A stretch of DNA of 64,000 nucleotides. Source: SSSZ01 sp035345935 (GTDB taxonomy: Bacteria > Pseudomonadota > Gammaproteobacteria > Burkholderiales > Rhodocyclaceae). This document shows positions 7,678-15,260 of the stretch, one piece after another (positions within the stretch are counted from its first letter, which is position 1; each line of letters starts with the position of its first letter). The stretch is taken from positions 1 to 64,000 of the forward strand of contig DAORDK010000002.1 of assembly GCA_035345935.1 (NCBI GenBank). The letters are read 5' to 3'. A program made the position numbers and the translations under genes. Under the pieces are notes generated by a model. That model was not told the DNA's origin and did not search any database. It saw only the letters and a list, made by a program, of their open reading frames with translations.

Positions 7678-9923
7678 TGACCGATGCGTACCACGAACTG
7701 GCAAATGTCACAGAGGTCGGAAACGCCGACGCACTGACCATTCCGCGTGCGCGCGCGTTGCTCGATGCCGTCCAGCGGCAACGCGACTACTCGTTGATCC
7801 GGCTTCTGCGGCATCCCGTAGATGACGCGGCAACACTCGAATGTCTGATCGTCGAAGTCGAGTGCGACGGCATCCCACCGAAGAATCAAGTCGGCATCCG
7901 CTACCGGGAACGCTTGGCGCTATGCGTCCCCAACGACCCCAAGCGGCTGATCGAAGTCCTGGCGCTGCGTCAGGACTTCCCGATTTTGATGCACCAGAAT
8001 CAGGGCGTACACGGTGCGCCGGCCAGTTTGTGCCTGTACTTCGATCCACCTGCTGCGGTGCTGCGCACCTGGACACATGCGGCGTTCCTGCGCCGCATCC
8101 AGTGGTGGCTGGAAATGAGTGCTCGGGGCGAGTTGCACCCGGCTGACCAGCCGGTTGAGCACCTGTTCTTCGCCAGCAAGTACGAACTGGTCCTGCCGTG
8201 GAATTTGGCCGAACTGCGCAAGAACCCGGCGCTGCGCTTCATGGTGCTGCGGCAGGAAGAACGTCCCGATCAAGGATTCACTTGCTTTCTGCAACCGATC
8301 TCGAAAGGTGCGCCGCAGGCAAAGACCTTTGCCCATATCGAGTTGACGCTGCCACCCATCGTGCACGGCTTCGTTGAGCGTGATCCCGCCACCCTCGGGC
8401 AGTTGGCGGACCTGCTGACACAGCGCAATGGCGATCTCATCACGCCGCTGCGAGCAAAGCTGCGAGACGGCGTTGGCGAATCCGGTGCTGCCGCTTCAGC
8501 CGATGACAAGGCCACGGTCATCTTGCTTCACATCCCGATCAAACGGAGCGCCGACGCGGAACCCGACGGCATCACGCGCCGGGCATTCCTTGTGCCAATC
8601 GGCGCACTTGAACTCGGCGTCGCCACCGGCGCGCTGCTGATACACCAGGGGCGCTATTTCAAGGACGTGATGAATCAGCAGCCCTCGACGGCGTGGCAAA
8701 ACCAGCCTGTCTTGCCGATGGACGTGCTGGTGCAGAACGATGCGGCAGCCGCGAGACGCCAGTCGGGCATCTTTGACGAAGGTCCGAAGGCCGCCCTGAT
8801 CGGAGCCGGATCGCTCGGCAGCGCATTGCTCAATCTGTGGGGACGCAGCGGTTGGGGGCGCTGGACGGTCATCGACAAGGATCACATCAAACCTCACAAC
8901 CTCTCAAGGCACGCCGCCTACACACAGCACATCGGCGAGACGAAAGCGACGGTCGTCGCCGGCCTGCACGATGCTGCGATGGAAGGCGCGACCGAAGTCG
9001 TGCCTATCGTCGCCGATGCCACCGACCTTTCGCTGGAGTCGGTCGCGCACGCGCTCGCCGCAGCGAGTCTTGTTGTCGATGCTTCGACAACGCTCGAATA
9101 TCCGCGCGCAGCAAGCGGGGTCGATACACTGCCGCGCCATTGCTCGGTGTTCATCACACCCGACGGCAACGCGGCAGTGCTGCTTGTGGAGGATGCCGAA
9201 CGCGCGCACCGCCTGCGCACGCTCGAAGCCCAGTATTACCGCGCCCTGATTCAAAAGGACTGGGGCAGAACGCACCTCAGCGGTCATGCCAACACGTTCT
9301 GGAGCGGCGCGAGTTGCCGCGACATCTCGGCGGTTCTACCGTACTCGCGCATTCTGGGCCAGGCGAGCACGCTGGCCGAACAGGTTCAGGCCGCGACGAC
9401 CAAAAAGGACGCCCTCATACGCGCGTGGCAACGAGCCCCGGCGAGCGGCGCCATCACCGTGCATGATGTCCCCGTTCTGCCGGAGAGACGCATCTCGCTC
9501 GATGACCTTGCCGTGTTCATCGACGATGGCGTCGAACAACAACTGCGGGAGCTGCGCCGCCAGGGTTTCCCCAACGAGACCGGCGGCGTGCTGCTCGGCT
9601 ACTACGACTTCAACATCAAAGCCGTGGTGATCGTCGCCGGCCTGCCGGCGCCGCCCGACAGCAAAGCCAGTCGAGATTCCTTCGAGCGCGGCATCGCTGG
9701 CTTGGCCGAAGCGGTGAAGGATGCCAGCGTGCGCACCGCTGGCATGGTTAGCTACATCGGCGAATGGCATAGCCATCCTCCCGGTCACTCCGCCTCGCCC
9801 AGCGGGCACGATCTGGTGCAACTCATTCAGTTGGCGCTGGGGATGTCCGACGACGGACTGCCGGCCGTCCAGCTCATTGTCGGCGAGCACGATCTTCAAG
9901 TCCTTCAGGGCGAGGTGAAGTGA
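7677..9923 (+). CDS. E2-E1-JAB fusion protein (ubiquitin-like conjugation and deconjugation)
   Basis: 748 residues from ATG at 7677, overlapping the previous stop; an earlier Met at 7611 would overlap 67 bases and has no better signal. (1) Residues about 50-180 look like a bacterial E2: HQNQGVHGAPASLCLYFD places Cys119 as the likely thioester cysteine, followed by a W-rich helix (FLRRIQWWLEM). (2) Residues about 365-570 are an E1/ThiF adenylyltransferase: GAGSLGS (376-382), VID (Asp400), HNLSRHAAY with Arg411, and Lys423; Cys547 in SGASCRD is a candidate catalytic cysteine. (3) Residues about 600-745 are a JAB/JAMM peptidase: NETGG with Glu634, then HSH (698-700) and SGHD (Asp712). A region between E2 and E1 (about 190-350) is unassigned. 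Such proteins activate and attach a ubiquitin-like modifier and can cleave it. No cGAS-like gene is nearby, so this is not CBASS as usually defined. Confidence 0.88.
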   Translation: MTDAYHELANVTEVGNADALTIPRARALLDAVQRQRDYSLIRLLRHPVDDAATLECLIVEVECDGIPPKNQVGIRYRERLALCVPNDPKRLIEVLALRQDFPILMHQNQGVHGAPASLCLYFDPPAAVLRTWTHAAFLRRIQWWLEMSARGELHPADQPVEHLFFASKYELVLPWNLAELRKNPALRFMVLRQEERPDQGFTCFLQPISKGAPQAKTFAHIELTLPPIVHGFVERDPATLGQLADLLTQRNGDLITPLRAKLRDGVGESGAAASADDKATVILLHIPIKRSADAEPDGITRRAFLVPIGALELGVATGALLIHQGRYFKDVMNQQPSTAWQNQPVLPMDVLVQNDAAAARRQSGIFDEGPKAALIGAGSLGSALLNLWGRSGWGRWTVIDKDHIKPHNLSRHAAYTQHIGETKATVVAGLHDAAMEGATEVVPIVADATDLSLESVAHALAAASLVVDASTTLEYPRAASGVDTLPRHCSVFITPDGNAAVLLVEDAERAHRLRTLEAQYYRALIQKDWGRTHLSGHANTFWSGASCRDISAVLPYSRILGQASTLAEQVQAATTKKDALIRAWQRAPASGAITVHDVPVLPERRISLDDLAVFIDDGVEQQLRELRRQGFPNETGGVLLGYYDFNIKAVVIVAGLPAPPDSKASRDSFERGIAGLAEAVKDASVRTAGMVSYIGEWHSHPPGHSASPSGHDLVQLIQLALGMSDDGLPAVQLIVGEHDLQVLQGEVK

Positions 9924-9924
9924 C

Positions 9925-10803
9925 GTGCCCGGACAGATGATTCTGAAAATATGGGATGTGCAGCATGGCGCATGTGCCATGCTCACGCATCGTTCGGTCC
10001 TGGGTATCGAAGGTCGGCTCGCCATGATCGACTCTGGTCACTACCAAGACACGGGCTGGAAACCGAGCACCTATATCCGGCACTACTTGAAGCGGAGCGT
10101 GCTGGACTACCTGTTCGTCACTAATGCAGACCTCGATCACATCAGCGATCTGAACAACCTGTGGCGTGAGGGAATCGCGGTCTCCGCCTTCGTTCGCAAC
10201 CGCGGCGTGACGCCAGAAGTGATGAAGATCATCAAGGAAGTCAGCGGCGAGTTGACCGACGACATCCAGCGATACTTGGACCTTCACGCCAGCTATGTCT
10301 ATCCGGTCGATACCCCATTCGATCAGAGCATGGGTGGCATCACGGTGAAGACATTCTGGAACTCGACGCCACGCTTCTACGACACGAACAATCTAAGCCT
10401 GGTCGCGTTCTTCAAGTTCGGCACCTTCAAGATTCTGTTCCCTGGCGATCTTGAGGAGGACGGCTGGCTCGCGCTGCTTGAGCAGCCTGACTTTCGTGCT
10501 GAGTTGGCCGGGACGACCGTGCTCGTGGCCTCTCATCACGGACGCGAAAACGGCTATTGTGAGGCGCTGTTCAACTACGTCCATCCTCGCGCCATCGTGA
10601 TGTCCGACAAGGCGATCGTTCACGACACGCAGCGCATGACGCAGACGTACCGCCAGCGCGTGGTCGATCATTGGCCGAACGGCGTTTCGGTCAGGACGAC
10701 AGGCAAGCAGCGGCATGTACTGACGACGCGGCGTGATGGGTGGATTCAATTCTTCGTCGATGAATTTGGCAACTTCGATATCCTCACTGAGAGCAACGGA
10801 TGA
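9925..10803 (+). CDS. Second ComEC-like MBL-fold protein
   Basis: 292 residues from GTG at 9925, one base after the previous stop; ATG at 9937 is an alternative. It starts MILKIWDVQHGACAML, like ComEC C-terminal MBL domains (DVGQG...). The metal motif is VTNADLDHISD (about 65-75), so the first ligand His is Asn (NxDxDH). NNLSLVAFFKFG (about 155-166), LFPGDLEEDGW (about 171-181, Asp175) and VASHHGREN (about 201-209, His204/205) are otherwise typical. No membrane segment or signal peptide. It is shorter than the first MBL protein and clearly divergent, not a recent duplicate. Its final codons overlap the next start (ATGA). Confidence 0.85.
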   Translation: MPGQMILKIWDVQHGACAMLTHRSVLGIEGRLAMIDSGHYQDTGWKPSTYIRHYLKRSVLDYLFVTNADLDHISDLNNLWREGIAVSAFVRNRGVTPEVMKIIKEVSGELTDDIQRYLDLHASYVYPVDTPFDQSMGGITVKTFWNSTPRFYDTNNLSLVAFFKFGTFKILFPGDLEEDGWLALLEQPDFRAELAGTTVLVASHHGRENGYCEALFNYVHPRAIVMSDKAIVHDTQRMTQTYRQRVVDHWPNGVSVRTTGKQRHVLTTRRDGWIQFFVDEFGNFDILTESNG

Positions 10804-11480
10804 GAGACACCAAAAACTACAGCAGCAAGACGTTGAAGGGCCGCAATCTTGCGTGGCTTGTAGCGACACTTGTCCTCGACGTCCTGATCCTCCTGGTACT
10901 CGCCTTCCATACAGTGATCCAGGACTTGACGCCGACCGCTATCGCGGCCGTCCGAACCAGCCTCACGGTCCTGCTGCCAATTCCGGTCTTGATCCTGTCG
11001 TCACTGATCTCGGCTGACCACAAAGCTATGTTGGTGTTCTGGCGCCTCAAGTTCCCGCTTCCCGGATCGCGTGCGTTCTCCGTGTACGCGCCAGCGGATC
11101 ACCGCATTGACCTGACGAAATTGGAGAAGAACGTCGGAGCGTTCCCCGTAGAGCTGCGCGAACAGAACGCCAAGTGGTACGGCTTGTACAAACAGGTCGA
11201 TTCGGACCCCTCGGTCGCAGACAGCCACAAGAACTATCTGCTGTTCCGCGACATCGCGGCAATGTCGCTTTTGCTGGTGCCTGTGCTGCCTATTGCCATG
11301 TACTTTATCGGCGTTGACGCGACACGCATTCTGATTTCGGCGGCCGTATTCTTTTGCCAGTATCTGATTACCGCATTCAGTGCACGGACAACAGGCATAC
11401 GCTTCGTGCAGAACGTGCTCGCCGTGCACGCCAGCCGGAAAGTGACTGCCTCACGGCCAACAGGGGCGCCAAAGGCGTAA
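10800..11480 (+). CDS. Four-helix membrane protein, last gene of the CIRCE operon
   Basis: 226 residues overlapping the MBL gene by 4 bases. Two helix pairs are predicted: about 18-38 with 52-70, and about 153-171 with 175-193. Between them lies a soluble stretch of about 80 residues containing FWRLKFPLPGSRAF and LREQNAKWYGLYKQ. The ends are basic (RDTKNYSSKTLKGR; ASRKVTASR). I do not recognise a named family. The layout (paired helices with a soluble centre, last in a putative defence operon) recalls membrane effectors of abortive-infection systems, which is inference only. No operon gene follows; the next gene is 62 bases on and belongs to the island's own control region. Confidence 0.75.
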   Translation: MRDTKNYSSKTLKGRNLAWLVATLVLDVLILLVLAFHTVIQDLTPTAIAAVRTSLTVLLPIPVLILSSLISADHKAMLVFWRLKFPLPGSRAFSVYAPADHRIDLTKLEKNVGAFPVELREQNAKWYGLYKQVDSDPSVADSHKNYLLFRDIAAMSLLLVPVLPIAMYFIGVDATRILISAAVFFCQYLITAFSARTTGIRFVQNVLAVHASRKVTASRPTGAPKA

Positions 11481-11542
11481 CCCGTACCGGACTCGCCCTT
11501 CTACGCCGCAGCAAGTTGTCCCGATAGGTACTGAACTTCACC

Positions 11543-11920
11543 ATGTCTCCATGCAGCGTACTCATGGAGTCCGAGGTGGAACAGCTATCACAAACATCAA
11601 ACGCGCTCCCATTGCCGGGGACGGAAGCCTACGAGGCGCTACCGCAGTTTCCGAAGAGCCCCCTCCCCTTCCGGCGCACCATTCGTCGCCAGGAACTGCG
11701 GCAGATCGTTCCCCTCGCCGAAACGACGATCTACGAAATGGAGCGTCGCGGTGAGTTCCCGCGTCGCTTCAACCTGACGCCACGCTGCGTCGTATGGGAC
11801 TTGGCCGAAGTGGAAGCGTGGATCGAGCAGCGCAAGCAAGCTCGTCGCGGCAGCGTCTCGAAACCGAATGTCCACCTACGAAAAGCGCGCCCTGTTCGGG
11901 CGGGTTCTAGTGAGGAATGA
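11543..11920 (+). CDS. AlpA-family excisionase/regulator
   Basis: 125 residues (an internal Met at 11564 is a possible start). The centre reads RRQELRQIVPLAETTIYEMERRGEFPRRFNL in register with AlpA/MerR-like winged helix-turn-helix proteins, then VVWDLAEVEAWIEQR, the C-terminal motif of the family. AlpA proteins act as excisionases or activators of integrase genes in P4-type islands. The gene converges on the integrase gene, with 40 bases between the two stops. The 37-residue N-terminal extension is longer than in typical 70-residue AlpA proteins. Confidence 0.82.
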   Translation: MSPCSVLMESEVEQLSQTSNALPLPGTEAYEALPQFPKSPLPFRRTIRRQELRQIVPLAETTIYEMERRGEFPRRFNLTPRCVVWDLAEVEAWIEQRKQARRGSVSKPNVHLRKARPVRAGSSEE

Positions 11921-11960
11921 AGCCGGGCAGCGGCCTCTCCTCCAAATCAGGCCATTGCGC

Positions 11961-13205
11961 TCAACGCCGGCACCACCACGTTCTCCGGCAACAGCGCTTC
12001 GGCACGTAGGTCTGCCCACCGCCCCAAGCATCAACCATGTTGGCCCGCTCTTGCAGCATGTGGCGTCGCTGCTCCCCATATTCGGCCTTGTTGTAGACCG
12101 AGCGCGAGGAACGTCCGTCCTCGTGCGCCAGGCACTTCTCGATCCAGTCGCGATTGAAGCCGATTTCGTTCAACAACGTCGAGCCGGTGCGGCGCAGGTC
12201 GTGGACGGTGAACGGTTGCAGCGGCAGCCCTTTGGTTTTCGCAGCCTCGGCCACGAGCCGCGTGACCCGATTCAATGTCGCATTGGACATGCACCGCTCT
12301 GCGTCGTAGCGAGAAGGAAAAACGAACTTCGAGCCCGCCGCGCAGGCGTGCAGCGTCATCAAGATGTCGAGAGCCTGGCGCGACAGATAGACCACATGCG
12401 GATTGCGCCCTTTCATCCGTTGCTTCGGGATCGTCCAGGTCTTGCTCTCGAAATCGACCTCATCCCAAGTGGCATGGATCAGTTCGCTCTTGCGCACCAG
12501 CGTCAGCAGAATCATGCGCAGCGCGAGCTTGATGGTCGGATAGGTCGCCACCGATTCCATCTGTTGCACGAACAGACGGATCTCCAGCGGCGACAAGGCA
12601 CGATCCTTCGGCACGAAGGTGGCGATCGAGGCCGCGCCCACGCTGTCGGCAGGGTTGCCCACCTTCTCGCCATGGGCGATGGCGTAGACGTAGACCTGCT
12701 TCACAATGTCCCGAATCTGGACCGCCGTGGCCGGCGCCCCACGCTCCTTGACCTTGTTGCACAAGGCCCGCAGGTCTTCGGCCGGGATTTCGGTCAGCAA
12801 GCGGTTCTGAAAAACCGGCAGGATGTCCCGGTCGATGATGCGCTTGCGCATGGCGCGCGTGCTGTCGGCCAACCTTGCGTTGGCCAGCCATGTGTCCATC
12901 GCCGAACCGAAGGTCTCAATGGCGACCACCCGGCGCTTCTCACGCTGCTTTTCCAGCGCGGGCGAGACACCCTTGAGGACGGCTTTACGCGCGTCCAGAA
13001 GCAGTTCGCGCGCCATCGCCAGTGAGATGCCGCCAGGGCCAAAGCGCCCGAGGGTCAGCGTCTCTCGGCGGCCGTGGAGGCGGTAGTCGTAGCGGAAGGT
13101 GATGGTGCCGCTGGGCGATACCGTCACGTACATCCCGTCTCGGTCAGAAGCCTTATAAATCTTGGACTTAGGTTTGAAATTGCGTAGTGCAGCGTCGGTC
13201 AGCAT
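11961..13205 (-). CDS. int: Tyrosine integrase, P4 type (guaA-specific)
   Basis: 414 residues. The N-terminus (LTDAALRNFKPKSKIYKASDRDGMYVTV in family terms) is the DUF4102 arm-binding domain typical of P4-like integrases, followed by a core-binding domain. Catalytic residues visible: Arg in LVRKSELIHATWDEV, HDLRR (His and Arg, about residue 334), AHEDGR, and Tyr near 371 in SVYNKAEYGEQRR. The gene is intact. Its 5' end faces the guaA 3' end, with about 300 bases of repeat-rich DNA between. It catalyses recombination between the island and the guaA end. Confidence 0.93.
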   Translation of the reverse strand: MLTDAALRNFKPKSKIYKASDRDGMYVTVSPSGTITFRYDYRLHGRRETLTLGRFGPGGISLAMARELLLDARKAVLKGVSPALEKQREKRRVVAIETFGSAMDTWLANARLADSTRAMRKRIIDRDILPVFQNRLLTEIPAEDLRALCNKVKERGAPATAVQIRDIVKQVYVYAIAHGEKVGNPADSVGAASIATFVPKDRALSPLEIRLFVQQMESVATYPTIKLALRMILLTLVRKSELIHATWDEVDFESKTWTIPKQRMKGRNPHVVYLSRQALDILMTLHACAAGSKFVFPSRYDAERCMSNATLNRVTRLVAEAAKTKGLPLQPFTVHDLRRTGSTLLNEIGFNRDWIEKCLAHEDGRSSRSVYNKAEYGEQRRHMLQERANMVDAWGGGQTYVPKRCCRRTWWCRR

Positions 13206-13230
13206 CGAGGTTTCCTCCGGCTTTGACGGC

Positions 13231-13399
13231 TTTACCGTCAGGTTTTACCGTCAGGGACCTGGAGACCTGCTGATACCCGGAAAGCCGCATAAAACAAGCT
13301 TTCCCGAGAAGGCTTTTACCGTCAAAGACGGTAAAAGTCTGAGTAGTGAACGAGAGTGTCTTAATCCGGCCTCGATTTTTACCGTCAGCTCTACCGTCA
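13231..13399. repeat. Right integrase arm-type repeats (TTTACCGTCA)
   Basis: Direct copies lie at 13231-13240, 13244-13253, 13315-13324 and 13378-13387, with a variant CTACCGTCA at about 13391-13399. An inverted copy at 13327-13336 makes a perfect 10-base inverted repeat with a 3-base loop (13314-13336). The word also occurs twice at the left island end. The copies cover the integrase promoter region, so integrase may also control its own gene. Confidence 0.7.
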
Positions 13400-13417
13400 A
13401 CTTTTTCTGCTGGCCGG

Positions 13418-13496
13418 CGATAGCCACCGATAGCTGCCGTGACGTATTTCTTTATAGATCAACACGTTACGGCTGTGTTTCGATAGCTGGCGATAG
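13418..13496. repeat. CGATAG repeats in two 10-bp-phased pairs
   Basis: CGATAG lies at 13418, 13428, 13481 and 13491: two pairs with exactly 10-base phasing, 63 bases apart, between the arm repeats and the attachment core. This spacing suits an accessory protein such as the AlpA-like regulator, or integrase core contacts. The assignment is inference. Confidence 0.5.
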
Positions 13497-13513
13497 TCCC
13501 CGAAGGACGTCAA

Positions 13514-13529
13514 TTCACTCCCACTCGAT
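13514..13529. repeat. Right attachment site (3' end of guaA)
   Basis: This copy, TTCACTCCCACTCGAT, encodes the end of GuaA (IEWE and stop) on the minus strand. The insertion therefore keeps the gene whole. Confidence 0.8.
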
Positions 13530-15080
13530 GGTTGCCGGCGGTTTACCCGAAATGTCGTAAACCACCCGATTGATCCCCCGCACTTCATTGATGATGCGGT
13601 TGGATACCTTGCCCAGCAGGCTGTGAGGCAGTTCGGCCCAATGGGCGGTCATGAAATCCTGGGTCTGGACGGCTCGGAGCGCGACGACATACTCGTAGGT
13701 ACGGCCATCGCCCATCACGCCGACGCTCTTGACCGGCAAAAATACGGCGAAGGCCTGGCTGGTCTTGTCGTACCAGTCTGCGGACCGCAGTTCGTCGATG
13801 AAGATGGCGTCGGCCCGGCGCAGGAGGTCGGCAAACTCCTTCTTGACCTCGCCGAGGATGCGCACGCCCAATCCGGGACCCGGAAAGGGGTGGCGATAGA
13901 CCATTTCGTGGGGAAGTCCCAGGGCGATCCCCAGTTCGCGGACTTCGTCCTTGAACAATTCGCGCAGCGGCTCCAGGAGCTTCAGCTTAAGGGTTTCCGG
14001 CAAACCGCCCACATTGTGGTGGCTCTTGATGGTGTGGGCCTTGCCGGTCTTGCTGCCGGCGGATTCGATGACATCGGGGTAGATGGTGCCCTGGGCCAGC
14101 CATTTCGCGTTGGGCAGCTTCCTCGCTTCCGCCTGGAAGACCTCGACGAATTCCCGGCCGATGATCTTGCGCTTGGCTTCGGGGTCGGCGACGCCCTTGA
14201 GATGCCCCATGAACTGTTCGGTGGCATCCACGTGGATGACCTTGACGCCCAGGTTGCGGGAAAAGGTCCGCATGACCTGGTCGGCCTCGTTCAGGCGCAA
14301 AAGGCCGTTGTCGACAAACACGCAGGTCAACTGGTCGCCGATGGCCCGGTGCAGGAGCGCTGCCACGACGGAAGAATCGACGCCTCCGGAAAGCCCGAGG
14401 ATGACCTCCTCGTCCCCGACCTGGGTACGCACTTTCTGGATGGCTTCATTCACGTAGTCCGGCATGTTCCAATCGTGGCCGCAACCGCAGATCTCATGCA
14501 CGAAACGGGCGATCATCTCCTTGCCTTTGAGGGTATGGGTGACCTCGGGATGGAACTGGACGGCGTAGAAGCCGCGGTCCTCGTCGGCCATGGCAGCCAC
14601 CGGGCAGGACTCGTTGCTGGCAATGACCTTGAAGCCGGGAGGCAGTTGGGTCACTTTGTCCCCGTGGCTCATCCACACATCGAGGAGACCATGACCCTGG
14701 TCGTTGCTGCGGTCCTCGATGCCGTTGAAAAGGCGCGAATGGCCTCGGGCTCTGACTTCGGCATAGCCGAACTCCCGCTTGCCCGAGCTTTCCACCTTGC
14801 CGCCGAGTTGCTGGGCCATGGTCTGCATGCCGTAGCAGATGCCCAGCACCGGGACGCCCAGCTCGAATACCCCCTGCGGTGCTTTCCATTCCAGGGCCTC
14901 ATAAACCGAGTTCGGGCCGCCGGAGAGAATGATTCCCCGGGGGTTGAACCGGCGGATGAAGTCTTCGGTGACATCGAAGGGGTGAAGTTCGCAATAGACC
15001 TGCTGCTCCCGCACCCGACGGGCGATGAGCTGGGTGACCTGGGAACCGAAATCGAGGATGAGGATTTTCTGGTGGGACAT
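13515..15080 (-). CDS. guaA: GMP synthase (glutamine-hydrolysing)
   Basis: 521 residues from ATG at 15080 (MSHQKILILDFGSQVTQL); the longer upstream frame is not conserved-looking. N-terminal class I glutamine amidotransferase domain with the catalytic Cys in GICYGMQ and His/Glu in QFHPEV. Then the ATP-pyrophosphatase domain with the P-loop LGLSGGVDSSV, and the C-terminal dimerisation domain ending PPATIEWE. It converts XMP to GMP with glutamine and ATP. It follows guaB with one small ORF between, and its 3' end hosts the island. Confidence 0.98.
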   Translation of the reverse strand: MSHQKILILDFGSQVTQLIARRVREQQVYCELHPFDVTEDFIRRFNPRGIILSGGPNSVYEALEWKAPQGVFELGVPVLGICYGMQTMAQQLGGKVESSGKREFGYAEVRARGHSRLFNGIEDRSNDQGHGLLDVWMSHGDKVTQLPPGFKVIASNESCPVAAMADEDRGFYAVQFHPEVTHTLKGKEMIARFVHEICGCGHDWNMPDYVNEAIQKVRTQVGDEEVILGLSGGVDSSVVAALLHRAIGDQLTCVFVDNGLLRLNEADQVMRTFSRNLGVKVIHVDATEQFMGHLKGVADPEAKRKIIGREFVEVFQAEARKLPNAKWLAQGTIYPDVIESAGSKTGKAHTIKSHHNVGGLPETLKLKLLEPLRELFKDEVRELGIALGLPHEMVYRHPFPGPGLGVRILGEVKKEFADLLRRADAIFIDELRSADWYDKTSQAFAVFLPVKSVGVMGDGRTYEYVVALRAVQTQDFMTAHWAELPHSLLGKVSNRIINEVRGINRVVYDISGKPPATIEWE

Positions 15081-15134
15081 GGCGCGGGTGGAAAATGCGA
15101 CGTAGGAGGAAAAGAAGCCGGTTTCCGGCACCCT

Positions 15135-15257
15135 TCAAAAATCGAATTTACTGGAACTCATCCGGTCGATATAGAGCAGGAACTGGGAAGCGCCAACGGC
15201 TCCCCCCACCGCCAGGGCGACCAGAAGGACCTTGACCCAGGTCGGCCATTTGGACAC
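15135..15257 (-). CDS. Candidate 40-residue single-helix membrane protein between guaB and guaA
   Basis: A GTG-started frame of 40 codons begins 3 bases after the guaB stop and ends 54 bases before guaA. The product opens with KWPTWVK, has one hydrophobic helix (VLLVALAVGGAVGASQFLLY), then a charged tail IDRMSSSKFDF. The W/K-rich start followed by a clean helix is what a small inner-membrane protein would look like. The ribosome binding site is weak, so it probably relies on coupling to guaB. I do not know its function. Confidence 0.5.
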   Translation of the reverse strand: MSKWPTWVKVLLVALAVGGAVGASQFLLYIDRMSSSKFDF

Positions 15258-15260
15258 GGA

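Larger units (their letters stand above)
1850..13529. mobile_element. Genomic island integrated in the 3' end of guaA
   Basis: The island is bounded by the direct repeat TTCA(T/C)TCCCACTCGAT, at 1850-1865 and at 13514-13529, the latter being the last codons of guaA. A tyrosine integrase gene (11961-13205) lies next to the guaA end. Copies of TTTACCGTC(A) occur just inside both ends, as expected for integrase arm sites. Cargo: an AbiE toxin-antitoxin pair, an IS21-type element, a CIRCE-controlled operon of two MBL-fold proteins with an E2-E1-JAB protein and a membrane protein, and an AlpA-like regulator. The 3' end of guaA is an established insertion site for integrative elements in proteobacteria. 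No conjugation or phage structural genes are present, so the island is not self-transmissible as seen. Confidence 0.85.

Noticed and set aside
6523..11480. The operon could be a type II CBASS.
   Set aside because: No cGAS/DncV-like nucleotidyltransferase is present; the only nucleotidyltransferase nearby is AbiEii, which has its own antitoxin and operators and points the other way.
11543..13205. The island could be a prophage.
   Set aside because: Integrase and AlpA are the only mobility genes; there are no capsid, portal, terminase, tail or lysis genes.
13231..13399. TTTACCGTCA repeats as a CRISPR array.
   Set aside because: The repeat is only 10 bases, spacing is irregular (3 to 60 bases), one copy is inverted, and no cas gene occurs in the window.
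13515..15131. A longer GuaA starting at 15131.
   Set aside because: The first 17 residues are unlike the family, while MSHQKILILDFGSQ from 15080 is the standard N-terminus.
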